The notes below the pieces were generated by a model that was not told where the DNA came from, ran no database searches, and was given only the letters and a program-made list of their open reading frames with translations. A stretch of 64,000 bases of DNA from Streptomyces kanamyceticus (GTDB taxonomy: Bacteria > Actinomycetota > Actinomycetes > Streptomycetales > Streptomycetaceae). The stretch lies in assembly GCF_008704495.1 (NCBI RefSeq), contig NZ_CP023699.1, positions 5,580,001 through 5,644,000 on the forward strand, in the 5' to 3' direction. Shown one piece after another: positions 32,708-42,364 of this stretch; positions within the stretch are counted from its first letter, which is position 1, and each line of letters opens with the position of its first letter. A program made the position numbers and the translations under genes.

Positions 32708-33472
32708 TTAGCCCTGTTCGCGCCGGGCGACCAGGACGTCCAGGCCGTCCAGGAGGCGTCGCAGGCCGAACTCGAAGTGGTCGAAGTCGCTCCCGAAGGC
32801 GTCCTCGGAGAGGTCCGCGAGCGTGGGGTAGCGGCCGCCGCGCATGATCCGGCCGAGTGCGGGGGCCTGCGCCTCCCAGAACGCCCGGTCCGAGAGGCCG
32901 GTCTTCCGCGCCGCCTCGGCCTCGTGCACCTGCGTGCGGGCGACCCCGGTGACGTACCCCTCGGTCATCACGATCACGCTGATCAGCTCGGGGTCGCGCA
33001 GGCCCATCGGCCTGATCCGCGTCAGGGTGCGTTCGAGGCTGCCGACCGCGCCGGGGCCGAGGACCGGGCGGGCCTGGTTGACGTGCAGCAGCCAGGGGTG
33101 GCGGTGGTAGAGGGCGAGGGTCTCGCGCGCGTACGCCTCGACGGCCTCGCGCCAGCCGCCGCTCCAGGGCGCCGTCTCCTCGGGGGCCGTGTTGACGCGG
33201 TCCAGCATCAGGTCGACCAGGTCGCTCTTGCCGGGGACGTAGCGGTACAGCGACATCGTGCCGGTGCCGAGCTCGGTGGACAGGCGGCGCATGGAGAGGG
33301 CCGCGAGCCCCTCGGCGTCCGCGAGGCGCACCGCCTCGGTGACGATCCGGTCCAGCGTGAGCCCCGGCTTGGGCCCGCGCGTCGGGCGCTCGCCCTCGCC
33401 CCAGAGCAGCGCGAGGCTGCGGGTGATGTCGCTGCCGGTGCGCTGGTCGTCGCCGGTGTTCGTGCTCGTCAT
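32708..33472 (-). CDS. TetR/AcrR-family regulator of a DrrAB-like exporter
   Basis: A 254-residue repressor. The N-terminal HTH is LDRIVTEAVRLADAEGLAAL then SMRRLSTELGTGTMSLYRYV (about 40-80), followed by a TetR_C-type ligand domain with conserved LYHRHPWLLHV. It diverges from a two-gene ABC exporter, and the 123-base gap contains three copies of one palindrome, so it almost certainly represses the exporter and itself. ATG at 33472 was chosen. The ligand is probably the exported drug or metabolite. Confidence 0.92.
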   Translation of the reverse strand: MTSTNTGDDQRTGSDITRSLALLWGEGERPTRGPKPGLTLDRIVTEAVRLADAEGLAALSMRRLSTELGTGTMSLYRYVPGKSDLVDLMLDRVNTAPEETAPWSGGWREAVEAYARETLALYHRHPWLLHVNQARPVLGPGAVGSLERTLTRIRPMGLRDPELISVIVMTEGYVTGVARTQVHEAEAARKTGLSDRAFWEAQAPALGRIMRGGRYPTLADLSEDAFGSDFDHFEFGLRRLLDGLDVLVARREQG

Positions 33473-33503
33473 GGCGCTCAGCCTAGTCGCAGGTCCAGAA
33501 ATT

Positions 33504-33562
33504 GGGTACGGCGTACCCAAGGAATTGGGTACGGCGTACTCTCTTCTGGGTACGGCGTACCC
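33504..33562. promoter_or_regulatory. Triple TetR operator: three copies of GGGTACGGCGTACCC
   Basis: Palindromes GGGTAC-GGC-GTACCC lie at 33504-33518 (extended to TTGGGTACGGCGTACCCAA), 33527-33541 (last arm GTACTC) and 33548-33562. Spacing from start to start is 23 and 21 bases, about two helical turns each, so dimers would bind the same DNA face. They fill the divergent tetR/ABC promoter gap. This is direct sequence evidence of an operator; which protein binds is inferred from position. Confidence 0.85.
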
Positions 33563-33595
33563 AGAGGGCGCGGAAGTGCGGAGGAAGGGGCAGCG

Positions 33596-34570
33596 ATGAA
33601 CGGGAACGGCTTCGCGGTACGGGCCGAAGGGCTCGAAAAGCGCTACGGGGAGAAGTACGCGCTCGACGGCTTCGACCTGCGGGTCGAGCAGGGCACGGTG
33701 CACGGACTGCTGGGACCCAACGGCGCGGGCAAGACCACCGCCGTACGGATCCTCTCCACGCTCGTCAGGCTCGACGGCGGCCGCGCCGAGGTGGCGGGCG
33801 CCGACGTGGCGCGCGAGCCCGGCCTCGTACGCGGCCGCATCGGGCTCACCGGGCAGTACGCGGCGGTCGACGAGATCCTCACCGGACGGCAGAACCTGGA
33901 GATGTTCGGGCGCCTCTTCCACCTCGGCGCCAGGGGCGCGGCCCGCCGCGCGCGGGAACTCCTCGAACAGTTCCACCTCCAGGACGCGGCGGAGAACGGC
34001 GCGGGCCAGTACAGCGGCGGCATGCGGCGCAGGCTCGACCTCGCCGCCTCGATGATCCTCGCGCCCGCCGTGCTCTTCCTCGACGAGCCGACCACCGGAC
34101 TCGACCCGCGCGGCCGCCTCGAAGTCTGGGAGGCCGTAAGGGACTTGGTGGCGCGCGGCACGACCGTGCTGCTCACCACCCAGTACCTGGAGGAGGCCGA
34201 CAGGCTCGCCTCCCGCATCACCGTCATCGACCGGGGCCGGGCCATCGCCGACGACACCCCGGACGGCCTGAAGAGCACGGTGGGCGGCAGCCACCTCGAC
34301 GTCGTGGTGCGCGAGAGCGCCGATCTGCCGGCCGCGGTCAAGGCCGTCGCCCGGGTCTGCGACGGCGAACCGCTGACCGTCGACGCGGAGCGCCGCGTGC
34401 AGGCCGCGGTGACCGACCGGGTCGGCGCCCTGACCGAGGTGGCGCGCACCCTGCGCGACGAGGGCGTCGCGGTCGAGGACATCGGCCTGCGCAGGCCGAG
34501 CCTGGACGACGTGTTCCTACGCCTTACGGGCCGGACGGCCGATGACGAGAAGCTGGAGGTGGCGGCATGA
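33596..34570 (+). CDS. ABC exporter ATPase, daunorubicin-resistance (DrrA) type
   Basis: A 324-residue ATPase that energises drug or lipid export with the downstream permease. Walker [10 protein letters not shown] near residue 43, Q-loop in [19 protein letters not shown], signature [16 protein letters not shown] near 140 and Walker [14 protein letters not shown] near 162 are intact. The C-terminal domain (about 225-324), ending [18 protein letters not shown], is DrrA-specific. ATG at 33596 follows AAGGGGCAGCG. Overlap with the permease is ATGA. Confidence 0.95.
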   Translation: MNGNGFAVRAEGLEKRYGEKYALDGFDLRVEQGTVHGLLGPNGAGKTTAVRILSTLVRLDGGRAEVAGADVAREPGLVRGRIGLTGQYAAVDEILTGRQNLEMFGRLFHLGARGAARRARELLEQFHLQDAAENGAGQYSGGMRRRLDLAASMILAPAVLFLDEPTTGLDPRGRLEVWEAVRDLVARGTTVLLTTQYLEEADRLASRITVIDRGRAIADDTPDGLKSTVGGSHLDVVVRESADLPAAVKAVARVCDGEPLTVDAERRVQAAVTDRVGALTEVARTLRDEGVAVEDIGLRRPSLDDVFLRLTGRTADDEKLEVAA

Positions 34571-35415
34571 GCGCCGCACTGACCGTCGACGCCCCCGTTG
34601 ATGTCGACGCCTCGCGCGGGCGGCTCTTCTGGGCCCTCGCCGACTGCTGGAACGTCACCCGCCGCTACCTGACGCACTTCCGGCGCAGGCCGGTCACCAT
34701 CGCCTGGCAGCTCGGCTTCCCCCTCATCAGCGTGCTGCTCTACGGCTTCGTCTTCGGCGAGGCGATGAAGGTGCCCGGCGGTGGCGACGACGGTGACTAC
34801 AAGCAGTTCCTGATGCCCGGCATGTTCGTGATGACCATGGCCTTCGGGTTCATGAACACCGCGATGGGCGTGGCCACCGACGCGTCCAAGGGCGTCATCG
34901 ACCGCTTCCGCTCGATGCCGATGGCGCCCTCCGCGGTGGCGTCGGGGCGCGGCCTCGCCGATCTCATCGTGGCCTGCGCGGAGCTGCTCATCATCGCGCT
35001 GACCGCCCTGGCCATCGGCTGGCGCTCCAGCGCGGGGCTCTTCGACACCCTGCTGGCCTTCGGGCTGCTGCTGTTCCTGCGGTTCAGCCTGATCTGGGTG
35101 GGCGTCTTCCTCGGCCTGGTCGTACCGACCCCGGAGGCGGCGGGCGGCCTCTACGCGGTCGCCTTCCCGCTCACCATGATCTCCAGCGTCTTCGTGGCCC
35201 CGTCCCTGATGCCGGACTGGCTGGCCCCCGTCGCCGCGTGGAACCCCGTCTCGTCGACGGGTACGGCGACCCGTGAACTGTTCGGCAACCCCGGCGCGGG
35301 CGGGGCGAGTTGGGTCGAGCAGCACGCGGTGCTGATGGCGGCGGTGTGGCCGGTGGTGATCTCGCTGGTCTTCTTGCCGCTGGCGGTGAGGAAGTTCAAG
35401 CAGTTGAGCCGATAA
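34567..35415 (+). CDS. ABC-2 type exporter permease, DrrB type
   Basis: A 282-residue membrane permease with six transmembrane segments after a 40-residue N-terminal part. Family features are [20 protein letters not shown] and [20 protein letters not shown] at the start of the membrane domain, [14 protein letters not shown] [17 protein letters not shown], and [20 protein letters not shown] near the end. It is translationally coupled (ATGA) to the ATPase gene. A strong hairpin follows 6 bases after the stop. Confidence 0.94.
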   Translation: MSAALTVDAPVDVDASRGRLFWALADCWNVTRRYLTHFRRRPVTIAWQLGFPLISVLLYGFVFGEAMKVPGGGDDGDYKQFLMPGMFVMTMAFGFMNTAMGVATDASKGVIDRFRSMPMAPSAVASGRGLADLIVACAELLIIALTALAIGWRSSAGLFDTLLAFGLLLFLRFSLIWVGVFLGLVVPTPEAAGGLYAVAFPLTMISSVFVAPSLMPDWLAPVAAWNPVSSTGTATRELFGNPGAGGASWVEQHAVLMAAVWPVVISLVFLPLAVRKFKQLSR

Positions 35416-35421
35416 AGCATC

Positions 35422-35455
35422 GGGGCCGCCCGTCCGCAGAGGGACGGACGGCCCC
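35422..35455 (+). terminator. Hairpin terminator of the DrrAB-like operon
   Basis: GGGGCCGCCCGTCC and GGACGGACGGCCCC pair over 14 positions with one mismatch around a short loop. It begins seven bases after the permease stop codon. Confidence 0.75.
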
Positions 35456-35515
35456 GTCAGGGGCGCGGGGAACTGCGCGACCAGCCACAGCGCACCCGCA
35501 CCCGACGAACCTGCG
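35456..35515. repeat. Dispersed intergenic repeat (GGGGCGCGGGGAACTGCGCG family)
   Basis: GTCAGGGGCGCGGGGAACTG then CGCGACCAGCCACAGCGCACC is the reverse complement family of the element at 20636-20668 and is shared in part with 32651-32670. It fills the gap between the exporter terminator and the serC stop. Confidence 0.6.
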
Positions 35516-35520
35516 GAGCG

Positions 35521-36648
<1,128 letters not shown>

Positions 36649-36716
36649 CTAGCGGCTCAGGGCACGCCGTCCTTCTTGCGTCCGTCGGCTGAGATCCTGC
36701 AGTCCGGGGACCTGCC

Positions 36717-36762
36717 TCGGGGCTCCGCCCCGGACCCCGCTCCTCAATCGCCGGAGGGGCTG
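36717..36762. repeat. Dispersed intergenic repeat running into the CYP154 3' end
   Basis: CGGGGCTCCGCCCCGGACCC then CGCTCCTCAATCGCCGGAGGGGCTG is a second copy of the element at 4521-4566. Read on the minus strand, its right end supplies the last codons and stop (SPSGD-stop) of the P450 gene. It also lies between the stops of serC's upstream region and the P450. Confidence 0.75.
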
Positions 36763-37976
36763 TTTCTCAGCCGCACCGGCAGCTCGTGCAAGTCGTTCTG
36801 CGTCACCACCGGCTTGTTGCGGAGTTCCGACGGCGGGACCGCCAGGGTCAAGGACGGGAAGCGGGCGTACAGCGCCGGGAGTGCCACCCCCGCCTCCAGG
36901 CGGGAGAGTGCCGCGCCGGGGCAGACGTGCGGGCCGTGGCCGAACGAGATGTGGCGGTTCGGGGACGTGCGCGTGATGTCGAAGGAGTCCGCCGTGGGCC
37001 CATGCGCCTGTTCGTCGCGGCCGATCGCGCCGTACGAGACGATCAGCGCGTCGCCCTGGGGGATCACCTTGTCGCCGACGGGTACGTCCTCCGCGGCGAA
37101 GCGGATCAGGACGTGCGAGGTGGGAGTCGCGTAGCGCAGGGTCTCCTCGACCACCGCGTCCCAGCCGATCTCGCCCGCGAGGACGAGCGCGAGCTGGTCG
37201 GGGTGGGCGGAGAGGTTCACGACCGCGTTGACGATGAGGGAGATCGTCGTCTCGTGGCCCGCCGCGACCATCAGCTGGAGCGTGGAGAGGATCTCCGCGT
37301 CGGTGAGGTGGTCGCCGTCCTCGGAGGCCTGGATCAGCGCGCTGGTCAGGTCGTCGCCGGGTTCCGCGCGGCGGGCCGCGACGACCTTGCCCATCATCTC
37401 GGCGAGTTCGCCGAGCGTCGCGACGACCTCGTCCGGGGGCGTCTGGGTGGAGAAGAACTTGTCGAAGAGGACCTTCAGGCGCGGGTGGTCGGACTCGTCG
37501 ATGCCCATCAGGTCGCTGATGACGTACATGGGCAGGGGATAGGCGAACTCGGCCTTCAGGTCGACCACTTCGGCCGCTTCGGGGTCCGCGGGGAGCCGGT
37601 CGAGGAGGGTCTCCGTCAGCTTCGCGATGCGCTCGCGCATGCGCTCCACGCGGCGCGGCGTGAGCGCCTGCGCCACCAGCGTACGCATCCTGCGGTGTTC
37701 CTCGCCGTCGACCGTCAGCATGGAACGGCCGGGGTTGGCGAGGCCGATCAGCGGCCAGTCGGCGGGTATCTCGCCGCGCCGCCAGGCGCCCCAGACCTCG
37801 ATGTCCTTCACCAGGCGTTTGTCGGTGAGGAGTTGGCGGGCCTCGGCGTGGTGCGTGACCGCCCACACCGGGACGCCGCCCGGCAGCTCCGCCTCGGCGA
37901 GGGGGCCCGCCGCGCGCAGCCGGGCACTCTCGCCGTCCAGGTCGGTGACGAACGGGTCCAGGGCGATACGCGTCAT
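36744..37976 (-). CDS. Cytochrome P450, CYP154-like (conservon-linked)
   Basis: A 410-residue monooxygenase. All P450 signatures are intact: I-helix AGHETTISLI, K-helix ExxR as EETLRYATP with Glu277 and Arg280, and the heme loop FGHGPHVCPGAALSR with Cys352 as the axial ligand. The ATG overlaps the stop of the upstream CYP157 as ATGA, making it the sixth gene of the conservon. CYP154 pairing with CYP157 is a known Streptomyces arrangement. Its last five residues come from a dispersed repeat. Electron donors are not encoded here; the substrate is unknown. Confidence 0.93.
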   Translation of the reverse strand: MTRIALDPFVTDLDGESARLRAAGPLAEAELPGGVPVWAVTHHAEARQLLTDKRLVKDIEVWGAWRRGEIPADWPLIGLANPGRSMLTVDGEEHRRMRTLVAQALTPRRVERMRERIAKLTETLLDRLPADPEAAEVVDLKAEFAYPLPMYVISDLMGIDESDHPRLKVLFDKFFSTQTPPDEVVATLGELAEMMGKVVAARRAEPGDDLTSALIQASEDGDHLTDAEILSTLQLMVAAGHETTISLIVNAVVNLSAHPDQLALVLAGEIGWDAVVEETLRYATPTSHVLIRFAAEDVPVGDKVIPQGDALIVSYGAIGRDEQAHGPTADSFDITRTSPNRHISFGHGPHVCPGAALSRLEAGVALPALYARFPSLTLAVPPSELRNKPVVTQNDLHELPVRLRNSPSGD

Positions 37977-39238
37977 CTGGATTCTCCAAACACTGAGGTC
38001 GGGGTCGGGGTGAAGCGCACCGGCAGGTCGGTGAGGCCGCGCAGCCAGGGGGAAGGGCGGCGGGTGAGGTCGGTGGCGGGGACGGCGAGGTCGAGGTCGG
38101 GAAGGCGGTCGAGGAGCACCTCGATGCCGGTCCGCGCGATGACCTCGGCGACCTCCTGGGCCGGGAAGGGGCAGCGGTGCTCGCCGTGGCCGAAGGCGAA
38201 GTGGGCGCTGTTGCCGCCCGTCAGGGCGGAGCCGTCGGTGCGGACCTGCGGGTCGGCGTTGGCGGCGCCGAGGCCGAGCAGGAGCAGGTCGCCGGAGTTG
38301 ATGCGGCGCCCGCCCAGCTGGGTGTCGCGCGAGGCCCAGCGGCCCGCGACGTTCTGGGTGGGGGTGTCCTCCCACAGGACCTCGTTCATGGCCTCGGCGA
38401 CGCTGTGCCTGCCGCCGAACAGCGAGGCGGCGAAGCGGTCGTCGGTGAGCATCAGGCGCAGCGAGTTGCCGATCCAGTCGGCGGTCGGCTGGTGGCCCGC
38501 GGCCATCATCACCATGAGGTCCTGGGCGATCTCCTCGTCGGTGAAGCCCGAGCCGTCGTCGGCGAGCTGCGTCTCCAGCATGTACGAGGCGACGTCCTGG
38601 CCGGGGTTCGCGTGCTTCTCGGCGAGCAGCGCGAACATCGAGGAGGCGAGGTGCTGCTGTCCCGCCAGGGCCCGCTCGCGGCCGTCGATCATGTCGTTCA
38701 TGGCGGTGACGAGGCCGGGGCCCCGCTCGTCGGAGAAGCCGTAGATGCGGGCGAGGACGCGGACGGGGAGCAGCATCGCGTAGTCGGCGATGATCTCGGT
38801 GACGCCCTTGCCGCAGAAGGTGTCGATCAGTTCGTCGGCGAACTGCTCGGCGTACGCCTTGAGTTCGAAGGGGTCGACCGCTTCGAGGGCGTGCGCGATC
38901 ATCGCGGCGCGCTGGGTGTGCCGCTCGCCGACGGTGTAGAGGATCGACGGCTGCTTGTGGCCGATCATCGGGAGCAGTGGCCAGTCGGCGGGGATGTTCG
39001 GCCACTGGTTCCACAGCTCGGAGTCGCGGCTGAAGAGCATCGGGTCGCCGGTGACCTGGTGCAGTTCGCGGTAGCCGAGCACGAGCCAGGCGGGCACGCC
39101 GCCGTCGAGCAGCACGGGGGCGACGGAGCCGTGGTCGCGGCGCATCTCCCGGTAGAGCTCGGCGGGTTCGGTGGCGAACCGGGGTCCGGAGAGCGGGACG
39201 GCCGCGCCGTTCGCGGCGCCGGTTACGGGGCAGGTCAC
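37973..39238 (-). CDS. CYP157-family cytochrome P450 lacking ExxR
   Basis: A 421-residue P450-fold protein. Heme-ligand Cys356 is kept in FGHGEHRCPFPAQEVAE, but the usual glycine after it is Phe. The K-helix Glu286 is followed by VLW, so the invariant Arg is Trp289, and the I-helix reads AGHQPTADW instead of AGxxTT. Loss of ExxR with retention of Cys is the documented hallmark of CYP157. GTG at 39238 overlaps the cvnD stop (GTGA). It may be a non-standard enzyme, a heme sensor, or a partner of the CYP154 downstream. Confidence 0.92.
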   Translation of the reverse strand: MTCPVTGAANGAAVPLSGPRFATEPAELYREMRRDHGSVAPVLLDGGVPAWLVLGYRELHQVTGDPMLFSRDSELWNQWPNIPADWPLLPMIGHKQPSILYTVGERHTQRAAMIAHALEAVDPFELKAYAEQFADELIDTFCGKGVTEIIADYAMLLPVRVLARIYGFSDERGPGLVTAMNDMIDGRERALAGQQHLASSMFALLAEKHANPGQDVASYMLETQLADDGSGFTDEEIAQDLMVMMAAGHQPTADWIGNSLRLMLTDDRFAASLFGGRHSVAEAMNEVLWEDTPTQNVAGRWASRDTQLGGRRINSGDLLLLGLGAANADPQVRTDGSALTGGNSAHFAFGHGEHRCPFPAQEVAEVIARTGIEVLLDRLPDLDLAVPATDLTRRPSPWLRGLTDLPVRFTPTPTSVFGESR

Positions 39239-39891
39239 GGGGTGGTCTCCTGGGGGGCGTACGTCTCCTGCGGGGCGTACAGGGACTTGAGGTGCTGTAC
39301 GAGGGTGATGAGGACGTCCTTGCCGGACTCGCGGGAGCGCGCGTCGCAGTCGATCAGCGGCACGCCGGGGTCGAGGTCGAGTGCTTCGCGCAGCTGCTCC
39401 GCGGTGTGCGCGGGGCCGCCGAAGTCGTTGCGGGCCACGATGAACGGCGTGCCGTGGTGCTCCAGGCGGTCGATGGCGTACCAGGAGTCGGCGAGGCGCT
39501 GGGTGTCGACGAGGACGACCGCGCCGAGCGTGCCGGAGAAGAGGCGGTCCCACAGGAACCAGAACCGCTCCTGGCCCGGGGCGCCGAAGAGGTAGAGGAC
39601 GTTGCGCTCGTCGAGCGTGATGCGGCCGAAGTCGAAGGCGACGGTCGTGGACGTCTTGGCGCGCAGGCCTTCGATGTCGCCGAGTTCGTCGATGCCCTGT
39701 CCGGCCTGCGTCATCGTCTCCTCGGTGGTGAGGGGACGTATCTCGCTGACGGAGCGGACGAGCGTCGTCTTGCCGACGCCGAAGCCGCCGACGACGACGA
39801 TCTTCAGACCGTTGTCGGCGGTGGCGGTCAGCTCTCTTCGGGTAGCGCTGCGTTCAGAGATTCCAGAGATCTCAGAGATTGCGGAGTCCAA
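39235..39891 (-). CDS. cvnD: Conservon protein CvnD, small GTPase-like ATP/GTP-binding protein
   Basis: A 218-residue P-loop protein related to MglA/Ras-like GTPases of conservons. Walker A VVVGGFGVGKTTL is at residues 32-44, a switch-like segment follows in TVAFDFGRITLDE, and the G3-like motif is FGAPGQERFWFLW with AxxGQ. The base-specificity motif is read as ARNDFGG. ATG at 39891; it overlaps cvnC by 20 bases. With CvnA, B and C it is believed to form a membrane signalling complex resembling a G-protein-coupled module. Confidence 0.94.
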   Translation of the reverse strand: MDSAISEISGISERSATRRELTATADNGLKIVVVGGFGVGKTTLVRSVSEIRPLTTEETMTQAGQGIDELGDIEGLRAKTSTTVAFDFGRITLDERNVLYLFGAPGQERFWFLWDRLFSGTLGAVVLVDTQRLADSWYAIDRLEHHGTPFIVARNDFGGPAHTAEQLREALDLDPGVPLIDCDARSRESGKDVLITLVQHLKSLYAPQETYAPQETTP

Positions 39892-40228
39892 CGAGCACCT
39901 GCTCCAGAAGGTCGTGGTCGGGAACGCTGTGGGCGGCGGCCGAGCGCGGGTGACGGGCGCTGATCCGGCCCGCGTCGAGCAGGTCGGAGAGCAGGATGCG
40001 GGTGATGCTCACCGGCAGGCTCAGCTCGGCGGCGATCTCGACCACGGCGGTGGGCATCGTGCACATCCGCAGGATCGCGGAGTGCTCGGACTGCATGCCG
40101 GGCACCGGATCGCACTCGCTGACGACGAGGGTGACCAGGTCGAAGGGGGCGTCGGGCGCCGACCTGCTGCGTCCCCCGGTGAGGGTGTACAGCCGGTCGG
40201 GGGAGTCGTCCCGGCCGGGGCGGCTCAT
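39872..40228 (-). CDS. cvnC: Conservon protein CvnC, DUF742
   Basis: A 118-residue DUF742 protein with a winged-helix look: RLYTLTGGRSRS, then DLVTLVVSEC and SEHSAILRMCTMPTAVVEIA, ending in VPDHDLLEQVLVGLRNL. The middle segment ELSLPVSITRILLSDLLDAG resembles a helix-turn-helix. It begins at ATG 40228, overlapping the cvnB stop (ATGA), and its 3' end overlaps cvnD. Its exact role in the complex is unknown. Confidence 0.93.
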   Translation of the reverse strand: MSRPGRDDSPDRLYTLTGGRSRSAPDAPFDLVTLVVSECDPVPGMQSEHSAILRMCTMPTAVVEIAAELSLPVSITRILLSDLLDAGRISARHPRSAAAHSVPDHDLLEQVLVGLRNL

Positions 40229-40662
40229 GAGGCCTGCGGTGTGCTGGGTCCATCGGCCGCGCGCGGTTCGGCGCGCAGGTGCTCGCCGAGCTGCTCGACC
40301 AGTTCGCTCATGGTGTGCCCGACGTGCCCGGCGTCGGCGTCCTCGGCGGCGATCACCGCGAGGTGCGCGCCCTCGCCCGCCTCGACGATGAAGAGGATGC
40401 CGCCGTAGAACTCGGCCATCGCGGAGCGCACCCCGCCGCTGCCGTCGCCGAACTCGGCGGAGGCGCCGTGCGAGAGGGACTGGATGCCCGCGGCGATCGC
40501 GGCGAGCTGGTCGGCCTGGTCGACGGAGAGCTCGGGGGTGCGGCACAGCTTCAGGCCGTCCCGGGAGAGCACGAGGGCGTGCCGGGCGCCGGGGGTGCGC
40601 TCCAGGAGACCTTCGAGCAGCCAGGTGAGCTTGGCGTCGGTCGTGGTGGTGCCGGTCGTCAT
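40225..40662 (-). CDS. cvnB: Conservon protein CvnB, roadblock/LC7 domain
   Basis: A 145-residue roadblock/LC7 protein, the kind that regulates small GTPases. The motif order is LTWLLEGLLERTPGARHALV, LSRDGLKLCRTPELSVDQAD, LAAIAAGIQSLSHGASAEFG and GILFIVEAGEGAHLAVIA. The N-terminus is threonine-rich (TTGTTTT) and the C-terminus poorly ordered. It overlaps cvnA by ATGA and cvnC likewise, so all four core conservon genes are tightly coupled. Confidence 0.94.
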   Translation of the reverse strand: MTTGTTTTDAKLTWLLEGLLERTPGARHALVLSRDGLKLCRTPELSVDQADQLAAIAAGIQSLSHGASAEFGDGSGGVRSAMAEFYGGILFIVEAGEGAHLAVIAAEDADAGHVGHTMSELVEQLGEHLRAEPRAADGPSTPQAS

Positions 40663-42176
40663 CGGGGAGTGTCGCCTTCCGGGTGCGGGGGAGTTGCGGG
40701 GGCGTCCGGTGCGTCGGGGTCAGTGGCGCGGACGGCCTGGCGGAAGCTGCTGAAGCGGGCGGCGGTGGTGCTCGCGTCGGCGGCGGTACGGGTACGGGGC
40801 GCGGCCTCGGCGGCCCGCGCGCGGGCGCTCTCGGCGGCGGCGAGGGTGCGGCCGCGGGGGCGCTTGGGGAGCCCGCCGGGCGCGGAGGGCTCGGCGGGGG
40901 GCTCGGCCGCGGACTCGTGGGTGGGCACGGGGTCGCGGTCGACGGGGGTCTCGACGCCGTCCCCGGCTTCGTACGGCTCGGGGGTCCTGGTCGCGGGGGC
41001 AGGCACAGTCACGGAGACCGTGGCGGAGGTCTCCGTGGAGGTGGCGACGGGTGCCGGGGCGAGGGCGGGTGCCGGGGCCGCGGCGGGCAGGGTGGCCGGG
41101 GCCGGGGTGGCGTCCGAAGGGCGGGAGATGAGCTCCTGCGGGATGAGCAGGAGCACGCCGGTGCCGCCGCGCGCGGAGGGCCGGAAGGACACGGTCAGGC
41201 CGTGCTTGCGGGCCAGCCTGCCGACGACGGGCAGGCCGAGCCGGGTGCCGGACAGACGGCCGAGGCCCGCGGCGGTGCCCGATACGGCCCGCTCGGCGCG
41301 GCGCTGCTGCACCGGGCCCATGACCAGGCCGCTGTCCTCGACGGAGACGATGACGCCGGCCGCGACCTCTTCGATGTAGACGTGCACTTCGGAGGTGGGC
41401 GGCGAGAAGTTGGCAGCGTTGTCGAGGAGTTCGGCGAGGGCGTGCATGACGCCTTCGGCGGCGTGGCCCGCGACGGCGACCTCGCTGGCCGAGTGGACGC
41501 GCACGCGCTGGTAGCCGCCGATGCGGCCCATGGCGCCGCGCAGGATGGACTCCATGACGATGGGCCTGGCCCAGCGGCGTCCCGAGCGGGCGCCGGTGAG
41601 CACCGCGACGGAGTCGGCGATGCGGCCCGCCTGCGCGGTGCGGTGGTCGAGGTGGAGGAGGTCGGTGAGGACGTCCTCGTCGGCGTGCCTGGTCTCCATC
41701 TCGCGGAGGTCGGCGAGCATGCCGGTGGCGAGCGCCTGCATGCGGCCCGCCGCGTTGGCGCAGGCGGCGAGGGCGGCGGCGCGCTCGGACTCGGCGGTGC
41801 GGGCGCGCTGGGTGAGCACGCCCTTCTCCCGCTCGTGCTCGGCGGTGAGCCGCGCGTGCTCCTGCCCGAACTCGGTGGCCCGCCTGGCCTGTTCCTGCTG
41901 GAGGCGGCCCGCGTCCTGGCGGGTGGAGTGCAGCTGGAGCCGGAGCAGGCCCGCGGTGCGCATGGCGTGGAAGGCGAAGGTCACGGCGGCGCTGAGGGCG
42001 ACGGCGGCGGCACCGGCGCCCCAGGCCACGGCGGTACGTGCGGAGTCGGGCGCGAGGGCGACGGACGCTCCGGTGAGCGCCGAGGTGACCAGGGCGCAGG
42101 TCAGCAGGACGAGCGCGGACGGGCGCAGCTCAGGACGCTCCGTCCCGGGGCGCGCTAGGGGGGTTGGCGCGGTCAT
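40659..42176 (-). CDS. cvnA: Conservon protein CvnA, histidine-kinase-like membrane sensor
   Basis: A 505-residue sensor with two N-terminal transmembrane segments (about 20-65), a coiled-coil region rich in E, R and Q (about 75-140), an H-box-like LLHLDHRTAQAGRIADS, and a GHKL ATPase domain with N-box ALAELLDNAANFSPP and G1 VEDSGLVM. The last 130 residues are a Pro/Ala/Thr-rich disordered tail. ATG at 42176 begins MTAPTP. It is the likely input of the conservon and controls cvnB-D. Whether it phosphorylates is not established. Confidence 0.94.
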   Translation of the reverse strand: MTAPTPLARPGTERPELRPSALVLLTCALVTSALTGASVALAPDSARTAVAWGAGAAAVALSAAVTFAFHAMRTAGLLRLQLHSTRQDAGRLQQEQARRATEFGQEHARLTAEHEREKGVLTQRARTAESERAAALAACANAAGRMQALATGMLADLREMETRHADEDVLTDLLHLDHRTAQAGRIADSVAVLTGARSGRRWARPIVMESILRGAMGRIGGYQRVRVHSASEVAVAGHAAEGVMHALAELLDNAANFSPPTSEVHVYIEEVAAGVIVSVEDSGLVMGPVQQRRAERAVSGTAAGLGRLSGTRLGLPVVGRLARKHGLTVSFRPSARGGTGVLLLIPQELISRPSDATPAPATLPAAAPAPALAPAPVATSTETSATVSVTVPAPATRTPEPYEAGDGVETPVDRDPVPTHESAAEPPAEPSAPGGLPKRPRGRTLAAAESARARAAEAAPRTRTAADASTTAARFSSFRQAVRATDPDAPDAPATPPHPEGDTPR

Positions 42177-42252
42177 CAATCGGGTTCCTAGATCGGAAGC
42201 GACACACTTTGCTCGAACGTGCTCGGTCGTATCTCAAGCTCTGCTCAAGTTG

Positions 42253-42295
42253 TTCCCACTATAGGAGAGTTGATGACCATGGTGGGAATGTTCCC
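42253..42295. promoter_or_regulatory. Candidate operator pair in the cvnA/oxidoreductase gap
   Basis: GGGAA-TG-TTCCC is a perfect palindrome at 42284-42295. TTCCCAC at 42253 and GTGGGAA at 42282 also form a 7-bp inverted pair 22 bases apart. Both are in the 188-base divergent gap between cvnA and the FAD/Fe-S oxidoreductase, where a regulator could control either gene. Confidence 0.4.
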
Positions 42296-42364
42296 TTCCG
42301 CATCGTGACATAACGGGTGGGGCGGGGTGGTCGGCGGGGGCCCTCGCGGGGGCATCCTGGGTGT

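Noticed and set aside
36744..39014. 756-codon frame joining the two P450 genes
   Set aside because: The 5' part is the shadow of CYP157 in another frame; the two enzymes are separate with an ATGA overlap.
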